Source: Prevotellaceae bacterium UBA7028
GTDB taxonomy: Bacteria; Bacteroidota; Bacteroidia; Bacteroidales; Bacteroidaceae
DNA length: 11,723 nucleotides
Direction: 5' to 3'
NCBI GenBank assembly: GCA_002494215.1
Contig: DLBF01000198.1
Coordinates: 814 to 12,536 of the forward strand
A program made the translations under genes and the position numbers. The notes beneath the pieces were generated by a model. That model made no database searches and was not told where the DNA came from. It saw only the letters and a program-made list of their open reading frames with translations. The stretch's first letter is position 1. Each line of letters opens with the position of its first letter. This document shows, piece after piece, positions 1-6,220 of this stretch.

Positions 1-51
1 GAGGCTATCGAGGGTAAGGTTCTGCCCGGTGTAGCAGCTATCAAAGGTTAA
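1..51 (+). CDS. C-terminal end of an unidentified protein (partial)
   Basis: An open frame runs from the left edge to a TAA at 49-51 and encodes the 16 residues EAIEGKVLPGVAAIKG. It is followed after only 19 bases by the lipoprotein start at 71, on the same strand and with no promoter box or terminator in between. That supports it being the tail of a real gene in the same operon. Sixteen residues are too few for me to recognise the family, so no function is offered. Confidence 0.55.
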   Translation, partial: EAIEGKVLPGVAAIKG

Positions 52-70
52 TAATGTAATTGGTTAAAGA

Positions 71-1036
71 ATGAAGCGTTACATTTCATTCTTACTATCT
101 ATCATCATGCTGGCCTCCTGTGCTCATAAACAGGAGGCCATGCTATCTGTAGCCGAAGCCAAGAAGAACGACAGCCTGGCATTGCATGTGGCACTAATGC
201 CCACACTGGGATGCCTGCCTATCTATTATGCGGAACAAACAGGTATAACAGACTCGCTGCATCTCGACATGAGACTGCTGCGCTATTCCGCACAAATGGA
301 TATTGACACGGCTATTGCACGCGGGCATGCAGATGTCGCTTATACCGACATCATACGTGCCATTCGTCTTTCCGACTCTGTTTCCGTAACATCTTTCCTG
401 GCAAACGAGGAACCCATCACATTGGTAGCCGAGAAAGGAAAGAAGGTGAAGAAGATGAAACAAATGAGTGAGAAGATGATTGCCATCTGCCGACTCTGCG
501 CAACCGACTACTGGTGCGAGAAGATGCTCGACAGTGCCAAGATTAGTCAGGATAGCGTCTACCGTCCACAAATCAACGATGTAAAACTACGCGGCAAGAT
601 GATGCGCACCGGTCTCTTGGAAGGAGCCATGCTGGAAGAGCCTTATGCTTCATGGGCTGTTATGGACGGCAACAAGAAACTGATGCAGTCACAGGGGATG
701 CCATTCCAGCTTGCCGTCTGGGTTACAACAGACAGTATTGGAAAAGACAAAAGGAAGACTGAGCAAATGCGCAAATTCGTTGCTGCCTACAAACTGGCGG
801 TGGAGAATATAAGCAAAGGACTTTATGCCGATTCGCTACGGTCTATATTAATAAAGGAATACGAAATGCCCGACTCTGTGGCAGATTCACTTAAGCTGAT
901 ACCCATCAAACAGCCATTCCTTCCACAAAAAAAGGATGTAGAAGAGGCAATCACTTGGCTTTCCGGGCGGAACATTACTCCCAAGAAGTTTAATTCCGAC
1001 ACATTCATCAACACCATACTCTACAAAAAGAAATAA
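71..1036 (+). CDS. Substrate-binding-like lipoprotein (NMT1/THI5-like fold)
   Basis: Predicted lipoprotein of 321 residues. The N-terminus has basic residues, a hydrophobic stretch and the lipobox LASC with Cys17 as lipidation site, so the protein should be anchored on the periplasmic side of an envelope membrane. The mature part resembles periplasmic binding proteins of the nitrate/sulfonate/thiamine-precursor type: a 'PTLGCLPIYYAEQTG' opening (44-58), a 'D-T-A-I-A-R-G-H-A-D-V-A' helix (79-90) and a second lobe with 'LEGAMLEEPYASWAV'. Unusually it has Cys48 and a C-x2-C-x5-C cluster (140, 143, 149) where relatives normally have polar residues. No permease or ATPase gene is nearby in the window. 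It follows the upstream gene by 19 bases and its TAA directly abuts the next ATG, so it is operonic and translationally coupled. The fold is likely; the ligand is unknown, and it may be a sensor or scavenger rather than a transport component. Confidence 0.8.
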   Translation: MKRYISFLLSIIMLASCAHKQEAMLSVAEAKKNDSLALHVALMPTLGCLPIYYAEQTGITDSLHLDMRLLRYSAQMDIDTAIARGHADVAYTDIIRAIRLSDSVSVTSFLANEEPITLVAEKGKKVKKMKQMSEKMIAICRLCATDYWCEKMLDSAKISQDSVYRPQINDVKLRGKMMRTGLLEGAMLEEPYASWAVMDGNKKLMQSQGMPFQLAVWVTTDSIGKDKRKTEQMRKFVAAYKLAVENISKGLYADSLRSILIKEYEMPDSVADSLKLIPIKQPFLPQKKDVEEAITWLSGRNITPKKFNSDTFINTILYKKK

Positions 1037-3103
1037 ATGGATAACGTTACGCTCAACAATATAACAGCATCTTGCAGAAAGGATTTGTCTGCACTTTTCA
1101 TCGGTTCTGGCCTGAACCAGCTAAATATTATTGCACGCTATTGCTCAGATAGTCAGATTATCTCACAGGTAGAGGAGTTAACAGAGAACTATCATTGCAT
1201 GCTCTCTTTCCTTGCCAATGGCGGGAAGGATGAAGAAAGAAATCTTACGCAAGAGAAAATCTGCAAGAAGGCACTCGAAATACTACGTGTTGCACATCGC
1301 GACATACGCTTGCAAGAGGAGCACACTTGGTATGCAAAGGCCTTTCACGAACTGACAAATCAATATGGCCTTGAGCCCGAAGAAGAACTGCTCAAGAGAT
1401 GGGGAGCCAACCCATTACCCGACGAACAACTGCTGATAGAAGACCAAATCTTCAGTTTGATATGGACATCACCACAGTGGAGCCAGAAGGATACTGCCCA
1501 TTGGTACGAGTTCATAAGCCGGCAGACCGACCTTGTAAAGATGCACTTCATAGGAGCCGTTATCCTTTCACTATGGGAGTACCTCGACGAAGAGAAACTC
1601 TCCCTGCTTTTCCTTTATACCGATACAGAAAGTCAGAGACTGAACGCCCTGACGATAACAGCCCTCATCTTACTGGTAGAGAAATATCAGAAAGAGTTAC
1701 AGCTCTATCCCGAGTTAGCGAAACGCTACCAGAGCAGCATCATCAGTAAAAACGTTACCGTTGTATTGAAGGAGAAACTGCTAATGCTGCAGACGCTTAT
1801 AGCCATCAAGAAAGAGCAGGAAGATATGGCTGGCTTCTCCCTGAATATGCCGAAAGAGGAAATGGAGAAGCTGATGAACAAGAAGATGGCCAATATCGGA
1901 CACATGGTAAACAAGGGATTGGACATCAACCTGGGCAATCGCTCAGAACTCTGGTACAAATGCAGTTTCCTTCGCGAAAACATATCACACTGGTGGATTC
2001 CCTTCGAGAAGAGCTCGCCCGTTATCGAGGAACTGCTTATAGGCAAAGACGGAAAGTTCAACAAGCAGGCCTATCAGATTCTCGACTTGCCCTCTGAATG
2101 CGATATAGACCGTTATGCCATGTTCTCGTTCATGGCAAGGACCGAATATAAGAGCACCTTCATCGAACAGATGGCACAATCCCTTGACATGACAGGTCTT
2201 CTTGGGGACGAAAATGTGGTTCCTTATGTAAACCACATGAAGACAACCATGCAAAACCTGTACCGCATCTTTGTTCACTCTCCCATCAGAAACGAGATCG
2301 AGAACCCCTTCTCGTGGCCTCAGAACTTCTGGGAGAACCCGCTTCTTTCAGAGCACCTCACAGAGGACAATATCATGGAGCTGTGCACAGAGATGATGGA
2401 GGCTCAGATTCTCGACCAGCCCGTTGCATGGCTCAACAAGATAGCAGAGACTTCGGGCACCAGCCTGGCTATGCTGAAGTTGAAGAGCAACTGCCTGTTC
2501 CGAAATCAGAAATATGCCGAAGCCATAGACCCGCTTACCCAGATGCTCTTCTTCCAGGAGGAGGACGAGTGGGCATTAATAGTCCTGCAGAAGTGTTACG
2601 AGAAGCTCGGCAAGAAAGACAAGCAGTTGGAAGCTGCGCTGAGACTGGTTGAGATAAGCCCAGAAAACGTCAACTATCTTACCACTGCCGCTATTGCGCT
2701 GATAGAAACAGAGAAGTATGAGGAGGCCTTGAAGCACCTCTTCCATCTGGATTACATGCAGACCGACAATATTGTCTTTAAGACATGCATCGAGACTTGT
2801 GCCCTTCACCTAAAGAAGTTCGACATAGCAATGCGTTACAATCAGGCTGTCCTTGCGCATACCGAATACAAGGATCGGCATATTGAATATATGACAGCCG
2901 GACACCTGCAATTTGCCCAGGGCAATTGGAAGGAAGCTCTTGCCAACTACAAGGAATACAAAGCTCAGGCCGAGGAGCTGAACAAGAAAGAGAACAGAAA
3001 GATAAACCCTGAGAAGGAGTTCCTTACAAGCAGTAAGATTCTAAAGGAATTGGGAATCACCCCGTCAGACATCAGACTGATGCACGACATGATTGGCTTC
3101 TAA
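1037..3103 (+). CDS. TPR-repeat protein with uncharacterised N-terminal helical region
   Basis: Protein of 688 residues with no signal peptide or membrane segment, so probably cytoplasmic. The C-terminal third (about 470-655) contains degenerate tetratricopeptide repeats, visible as '(Y/W)-x-E-A-(I/L)' helices such as 'NQKYAEAIDPL', 'TEKYEEALKHL' and 'QGNWKEALANYKEY'. TPRs are protein-binding scaffolds. The first 450 residues are helical and rich in charged residues and Trp; I recognise no named domain or catalytic motif there. The ATG follows the lipoprotein's TAA with no gap (TAAATG), a layout that favours translational coupling, so the two products probably share a process although one is extracytoplasmic. 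The stop codon overlaps the stop of the convergent phospholipase D gene, and no terminator is visible between them. The TPR assignment is fairly sure; the function is unknown. Confidence 0.85.
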   Translation: MDNVTLNNITASCRKDLSALFIGSGLNQLNIIARYCSDSQIISQVEELTENYHCMLSFLANGGKDEERNLTQEKICKKALEILRVAHRDIRLQEEHTWYAKAFHELTNQYGLEPEEELLKRWGANPLPDEQLLIEDQIFSLIWTSPQWSQKDTAHWYEFISRQTDLVKMHFIGAVILSLWEYLDEEKLSLLFLYTDTESQRLNALTITALILLVEKYQKELQLYPELAKRYQSSIISKNVTVVLKEKLLMLQTLIAIKKEQEDMAGFSLNMPKEEMEKLMNKKMANIGHMVNKGLDINLGNRSELWYKCSFLRENISHWWIPFEKSSPVIEELLIGKDGKFNKQAYQILDLPSECDIDRYAMFSFMARTEYKSTFIEQMAQSLDMTGLLGDENVVPYVNHMKTTMQNLYRIFVHSPIRNEIENPFSWPQNFWENPLLSEHLTEDNIMELCTEMMEAQILDQPVAWLNKIAETSGTSLAMLKLKSNCLFRNQKYAEAIDPLTQMLFFQEEDEWALIVLQKCYEKLGKKDKQLEAALRLVEISPENVNYLTTAAIALIETEKYEEALKHLFHLDYMQTDNIVFKTCIETCALHLKKFDIAMRYNQAVLAHTEYKDRHIEYMTAGHLQFAQGNWKEALANYKEYKAQAEELNKKENRKINPEKEFLTSSKILKELGITPSDIRLMHDMIGF

Positions 3104-4329
3104 AGCAAACCCTTTATCGACATAAAGATGCGTGCCCTGATGCGTCTGCCTGTGGGGAAGAGTGTTTTCCACATCTCGGGTGTCAGCAGGTAGCAATGCT
3201 GCTCTATGTCTTTGCGGAAAATCTCCTGCAACTCCATTGTAGTCTCAGGACTGAAGATAAAGGAATTCACTTCGTAGTCGAATTTCAGCGAACGGGCGTC
3301 CAGGTTGGTTGTTCCTACCGTACAGAACAGACCATCTACCATCATAATCTTGCTGTGATGGAAGCCGCCCCTGTAGTAGTATATCTCTGCCCCTCGATTC
3401 ATCAGTTTCTTCATCTCTATACCCGTCACATCCGCATTGACCTGGCCGTCACTCTTCTCCGACACCATAAACTGCACCTTCACACCACGTGCCAAGGCAT
3501 CATTCAGCGATTTACGGATAGGATTGCTCAGGCAGGGATACGGATTCACAATCTGAATCAGTTCCTGAGCATTATCAATAGCCGTGCAATAAGTCTTACG
3601 CATCATATCTGGTGAAAGGCGTGGTATTCTGTCTGCCAATGCCACCTTAACCTGACCCTTACTCCTATCCTCGCCCACATAGGCACCTGGTGTCAGCAGT
3701 TCACCCGTAACCACATACCACATGCGTTCGAAAATCTGTTCATAGCCTTCCACTATGGGGCCATGCATTCGGATGTGCATATCGCGCCACTTCCCTACTT
3801 TGGGGTTGCCATGCAAGTAGTAATCCGCCACATTCATGCCGCCAGTATAGCAGACATTGCCGTCTATGACAGCAATCTTATGATGGTCGCGATGGAAGAA
3901 ATGGTTAATCCATGGGAAGCGGAACTTGTCAAATGCCGCAATCTCTATGCCACAGGCTCTTACCTCCTTCAGGAAAGCTTTGGAAAGAGGGAATTTGCAG
4001 GATTTGTTGCCATAGCCGTCATACACAATTCTTACCTTTACCCCCTGCTGTGCCTTACGCTTCAGTATCTCGAAGAGAACGCCGCAGATGCTATCCTCCT
4101 GAAACTTAAAGTAATCCAGGTGGACGAAATGCTTGGCCTGTTCTATCTCGGCAAACATATCCTCGAACTTGATAGGGCCCGTCGTCAGCAGCTTCACCTC
4201 GTTACCCTCATAGAACGGTATGCCCATCTGCCTGAAATCAGCAATGGTACGTTCATCAGCACGCTGCGCCATGGCAGCAAACGAACTGATAAAGAAAGTA
4301 AGAAAGAAAAAAAATGCCCTACGCTTCAT
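3100..4329 (-). CDS. Secreted phospholipase D / cardiolipin-synthase-like protein
   Basis: Two-domain PLD-superfamily enzyme of 409 residues from the preferred start. Both HKD signatures are intact: H149-x-K151-x4-D156 followed by GGMN, and H325-x-K327-x4-D332 followed by GTTNLDAR. In this family the two histidines act together in phosphatidyl transfer or phosphodiester hydrolysis. The chain opens with a signal peptide (MKRR, a Phe-rich core, cleavage after AMA at about residue 21) instead of the two transmembrane helices of classical Cls, which suggests a periplasmic or exported enzyme. The frame extends 7 codons upstream to 4350, but the -7 box at 4337-4344 lies inside that extension and the signal peptide begins at Met 4329, so 4329 is preferred. 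The gene converges on the TPR gene with a 4-base overlap. Phospholipid transfer (cardiolipin synthesis) and phospholipase activity cannot be told apart from sequence alone. Confidence 0.9.
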   Translation of the reverse strand: MKRRAFFFFLTFFISSFAAMAQRADERTIADFRQMGIPFYEGNEVKLLTTGPIKFEDMFAEIEQAKHFVHLDYFKFQEDSICGVLFEILKRKAQQGVKVRIVYDGYGNKSCKFPLSKAFLKEVRACGIEIAAFDKFRFPWINHFFHRDHHKIAVIDGNVCYTGGMNVADYYLHGNPKVGKWRDMHIRMHGPIVEGYEQIFERMWYVVTGELLTPGAYVGEDRSKGQVKVALADRIPRLSPDMMRKTYCTAIDNAQELIQIVNPYPCLSNPIRKSLNDALARGVKVQFMVSEKSDGQVNADVTGIEMKKLMNRGAEIYYYRGGFHHSKIMMVDGLFCTVGTTNLDARSLKFDYEVNSFIFSPETTMELQEIFRKDIEQHCYLLTPEMWKTLFPTGRRIRARIFMSIKGLL

Positions 4330-4336
4330 TGCGGGA

Positions 4337-4344
4337 CAAAGATA
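4337..4344 (-). promoter_or_regulatory. Putative -7 promoter box of the PLD gene
   Basis: On the minus strand the sequence reads TATCTTTG, a perfect match to the Bacteroidetes primary-sigma -7 consensus TAnnTTTG. Only 7 bases separate it from the Met codon at 4329, so transcription would begin at or almost at the start codon, giving a leaderless or near-leaderless mRNA. No good TTG-type -33 box is seen; that position falls in the heptamer repeats. Confidence 0.6.
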
Positions 4345-4352
4345 CGACATTT

Positions 4353-4380
4353 AATTCATAATTCATAATTCACATTTCAT
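4353..4380. repeat. Tandem 7-bp repeat, about four units
   Basis: The units are AATTCAT, AATTCAT, AATTCAC and ATTTCAT, in perfect register (4353-4359, 4360-4366, 4367-4373, 4374-4380); a looser fifth unit, ATTTTAT, follows. The tract fills the space between the two divergent -7 boxes, where the -33 elements of both promoters should sit. AT-rich spacers of this kind recur between genes in Bacteroidales. Confidence 0.7.
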
Positions 4381-4390
4381 ATTTTATTTG

Positions 4391-4398
4391 TATTTTTG
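4391..4398 (+). promoter_or_regulatory. Putative -7 promoter box of the MaoC-like gene
   Basis: TATTTTTG matches the Bacteroidetes -7 consensus TAnnTTTG and lies 29 bases before the ATG at 4428. The leader between them is A-rich, as is typical for this phylum, and has no Shine-Dalgarno sequence. The -33 position (about 4369-4371) reads TTC, a weak match to TTG, inside the heptamer repeats. Confidence 0.6.
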
Positions 4399-4427
4399 CA
4401 AACAAAAACATCAAATAAAAACAGAAT

Positions 4428-4895
4428 ATGAGCAAAGTCGTTATCAATTCCTACGAGGATTTCCAACAATATGTAGGTCAGGTTTTGGGTGCCAGCGATT
4501 ACGTGGAACTGCCCCAGGAGCGTATTAACATGTTTGCCGATGCCACACTGGACCACCAGTGGATACACGTTGACATAGAGAAGGCAAAGGCCGAGAGTCC
4601 CTTCGGACAGACCATCGCCCACGGCTATCTGACCCTTAGCATGCTACCCTACCTATGGAATCAGATTATCGAGGTCAACAATCTGGAGCGCATGATGAAC
4701 TACGGTATGGATAAGATGAAGTTTGCCCAGCCCGTGCTTAGCGGTCAGCACATCCGCATGGTTACCAAACTGGAGGAACTGGCTAACTTACGTGGTGCCA
4801 TCAAGACCACCATCAAGTTCACCATCGAGATTCAGGAAACAGGCAAGAAAGCCCTCGAGGGCCTCGCCACCTTCATCTACTATTTCAAGAGCTAA
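4428..4895 (+). CDS. MaoC-like (NodN-type) enoyl-CoA hydratase
   Basis: Single hot-dog-fold protein of 155 residues, the usual length for the MaoC/NodN group of (R)-specific enoyl-CoA hydratases. The active-site signature is present as D42-x-x-x-W-I-H47-x-D, with Asp42 and His47 as expected catalytic residues, followed by the conserved 'SPFGQTIAHGYLTLSML' segment (57-73). These enzymes add water across the double bond of trans-2-enoyl-CoA thioesters in the cytoplasm; the natural substrate is not evident here. It is a single-gene unit: its own -7 box lies 29 bases upstream and a strong terminator follows 14 bases after the stop. No acyl-CoA or polyhydroxyalkanoate genes are adjacent, so the pathway cannot be inferred from context. 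Confidence 0.9.
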   Translation: MSKVVINSYEDFQQYVGQVLGASDYVELPQERINMFADATLDHQWIHVDIEKAKAESPFGQTIAHGYLTLSMLPYLWNQIIEVNNLERMMNYGMDKMKFAQPVLSGQHIRMVTKLEELANLRGAIKTTIKFTIEIQETGKKALEGLATFIYYFKS

Positions 4896-4909
4896 AAGAA
4901 AACTCACAG

Positions 4910-4938
4910 AGCCTGCTAAATGCAGGCTTTTTTCTTTT
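4910..4938 (+). terminator. Rho-independent terminator after the MaoC-like gene
   Basis: Perfect 7-bp hairpin: AGCCTGC (4910-4916), loop TAAAT, GCAGGCT (4922-4928), followed by TTTTT-C-TTTT. It lies 14 bases after the stop at 4895. In the opposite direction the hairpin is followed by a much weaker T tract, so it may only partly terminate the convergent acyltransferase transcript, which ends at 4946. Confidence 0.9.
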
Positions 4939-4945
4939 ATATCCG

Positions 4946-6085
4946 TTACTTACGGCTTAGCTTCCTTCGTATTGGTTCATCATAGAAGAGCAAACAGAGT
5001 GTTGCAACCAATACCGATGCCCCTATGGTGATAAGAGCCGCGAGCCAAGGCTGTGAGTATCCTTCATATGGGTGACCGTCCTTCCCTACCCACGTTATAT
5101 AAAGGTATATAAGGGGGAAGTGGACAGCATAGAGCGGATAAGACAATCTTCCCAGGAAGGAGACGGTCCTTTGTCGCCAACCAGTAACAATACCTCTTGC
5201 CGCAAACCATATTATAGCGGGGAAGAAGGAGAACAGGCAGACAAGCTGGAAGATAGTCTCAGTATCCTTGCCGCCAAACAAGGGAAAACCTAACAGCGCC
5301 GCCAATCCCAAACTGCTCAGCAGGAAGACAGGACCCTTTATGGGCTCCGGCTTTCTCTTACGGAACATGCGGGCCATCAACAAGCCCATTGGATAGGCAT
5401 AAAGCATCCTTAATGCCCCACCCAGTAAATTCATAGGTTCAGAAGACCAGCCATAGGCAACACCGCCATCCTGCTGGAATAATGCATAGGTTGCAAGGGA
5501 CACAATGCCACAGGCTACCCAGACACGGAGCCATTTGGTAGAAAGACGATGCAGCAACAAGCCATAGAGCAGACTGCCTAGGTACTCGAAGAACAATGAC
5601 CAGTGCGGACCGTTCAGCGGGAATGCCTCAGTATTGCCGCGAACATCCATCCCGCTGGGGGCAGGAATCAGGAACAGCGCCAGCAACGTTGCCCACATCA
5701 GGGTTTCAACGGGCACGGCACTACCATCCCACTTGGTACATCCTGGTATAATAAAGGCTACAACACCAATCAGCACGCCCATCACCACCATGGGATGCAA
5801 ACGAATAAGCCTCCTCTTCACAAACCCCCAAAAGGTAAGGCTCTCCCCTCCATCACGGGAGGGGACGGGGGTGGGTCTGGCAAGTCTTTCGTCATACGCA
5901 TATCCCATTACAAAGCCTGAGAGGATAAAGAAGAAATCCACTCCCAGAAACCCATGATAAAACTCATTCACGGGTACAGGCCACACAAAGAAACTCTTGG
6001 CATCATTGAATACATGGTACAGAAGCACCATCAGGGCCGCTACACCGCGCAACCCGTCCAGAATATCGTATCTTGGTTTTTCCAT
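4946..6085 (-). CDS. Integral-membrane acyltransferase (acyltransferase 3 family)
   Basis: Protein of 379 residues from the preferred start, with about ten hydrophobic segments. Family hallmarks are R13-x10-H24 in 'LDGLRGVAALMVLLYH' (9-24), 'GVDFFFILSGFVMGYAY' (48-64) and 'KRRLIRLHPM' (90-99). Members transfer acetyl or other acyl groups to envelope sugars such as O-antigen, capsule or peptidoglycan; the target here is unknown and no polysaccharide genes are adjacent. The frame stays open up to 6181, but that start lies inside the upstream terminator hairpin and the promoter box lies between it and MEKPRYD, so Met at 6085 is chosen. Residues 69-82 (ARPTPVPSRDGGES), in the loop between the second membrane segment and the KRRLIRLHP motif, are encoded by a REP-like palindrome and look inserted. 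The reading frame is intact, so the protein may still work. Confidence 0.9.
   Translation of the reverse strand: MEKPRYDILDGLRGVAALMVLLYHVFNDAKSFFVWPVPVNEFYHGFLGVDFFFILSGFVMGYAYDERLARPTPVPSRDGGESLTFWGFVKRRLIRLHPMVVMGVLIGVVAFIIPGCTKWDGSAVPVETLMWATLLALFLIPAPSGMDVRGNTEAFPLNGPHWSLFFEYLGSLLYGLLLHRLSTKWLRVWVACGIVSLATYALFQQDGGVAYGWSSEPMNLLGGALRMLYAYPMGLLMARMFRKRKPEPIKGPVFLLSSLGLAALLGFPLFGGKDTETIFQLVCLFSFFPAIIWFAARGIVTGWRQRTVSFLGRLSYPLYAVHFPLIYLYITWVGKDGHPYEGYSQPWLAALITIGASVLVATLCLLFYDEPIRRKLSRK
5841..5880 (-). repeat. REP-like GC-rich palindrome inside the acyltransferase gene
   Basis: The plus strand has TCCCCTCC (5844-5851), a 6-base loop and the exact complement GGAGGGGA (5858-5865), followed by the G-rich tail CGGGGGTGGGTCTGG (5866-5880). 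A short GC-rich palindrome with a G-rich tail resembles the repetitive extragenic palindromes common between genes in Bacteroidales, from my memory of such genomes. Here it lies wholly within a coding region and contributes 14 in-frame codons (residues 69-82). Base composition differs sharply from the flanking coding sequence. Confidence 0.6.
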
Positions 6086-6104
6086 ATTATTATCAGTTTC
6101 TGTG

Positions 6105-6133
6105 CAAATATAGGCATTTTTTCCTAAACCCAA
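6105..6133 (-). promoter_or_regulatory. Putative promoter of the acyltransferase gene
   Basis: The minus strand reads TTG (6131-6133), an 18-base spacer, then TATATTTG (6105-6112). This matches the Bacteroidetes layout of a -33 TTG and a -7 TAnnTTTG box about 19 bases apart. The -7 box ends 19 bases before the ATG at 6085. It is the only promoter in the window for which both elements are visible. Confidence 0.7.
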
Positions 6134-6141
6134 TCTCCAAT

Positions 6142-6183
6142 CAAAGAAAAAATAAAAATGCCCTGCAAACTTGCAAGGCATTT
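6142..6183 (-). terminator. Rho-independent terminator of the metallopeptidase gene
   Basis: Read on the minus strand, a stem of about 13 bp (AAATGCC-T-TGCAA paired with TTGCA-G-GGCATTT, one G-U wobble) is followed by TTTTTATTTTTTCTTT. It lies 38 bases past the peptidase stop at 6221. On the plus strand the wobble becomes a C-A mismatch and the T run is short, so it is oriented for the minus strand. The acyltransferase promoter begins within 10 bases of its T tract. Confidence 0.88.
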
Positions 6184-6190
6184 CTATTAT

Positions 6191-6220
6191 CTCTAATCTC
6201 TAAACTATCAACTCTAAACT
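6191..6220. repeat. Short repeat of CTCTAAACT in the intergenic spacer
   Basis: The 9-mer CTCTAAACT occurs at 6198-6206 and exactly again at 6212-6220, preceded by the partial copy CTCTAAT at 6191-6197. It lies between the peptidase stop codon and its terminator. It resembles low-complexity spacer repeats seen between Bacteroidales genes; no function is suggested. Confidence 0.5.

Noticed and set aside
71..3103. Complete ABC transporter operon
   Set aside because: Only a binding-protein-like gene is present; the following gene is a TPR protein without membrane segments, Walker A or ABC signature.
3763..4368. 201-codon plus-strand open frame opposite the PLD gene
   Set aside because: Antisense to a gene with two intact HKD motifs; no promoter and no family resemblance.
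5841..5880. GC-rich palindrome as a transcription terminator
   Set aside because: It lies in the middle of an intact coding region and no T tract follows on either strand.
6086..6181. 32-codon N-terminal extension of the acyltransferase
   Set aside because: It begins inside a terminator hairpin, contains the promoter boxes, and the conserved family N-terminus starts only at MEKPRYD (6085).
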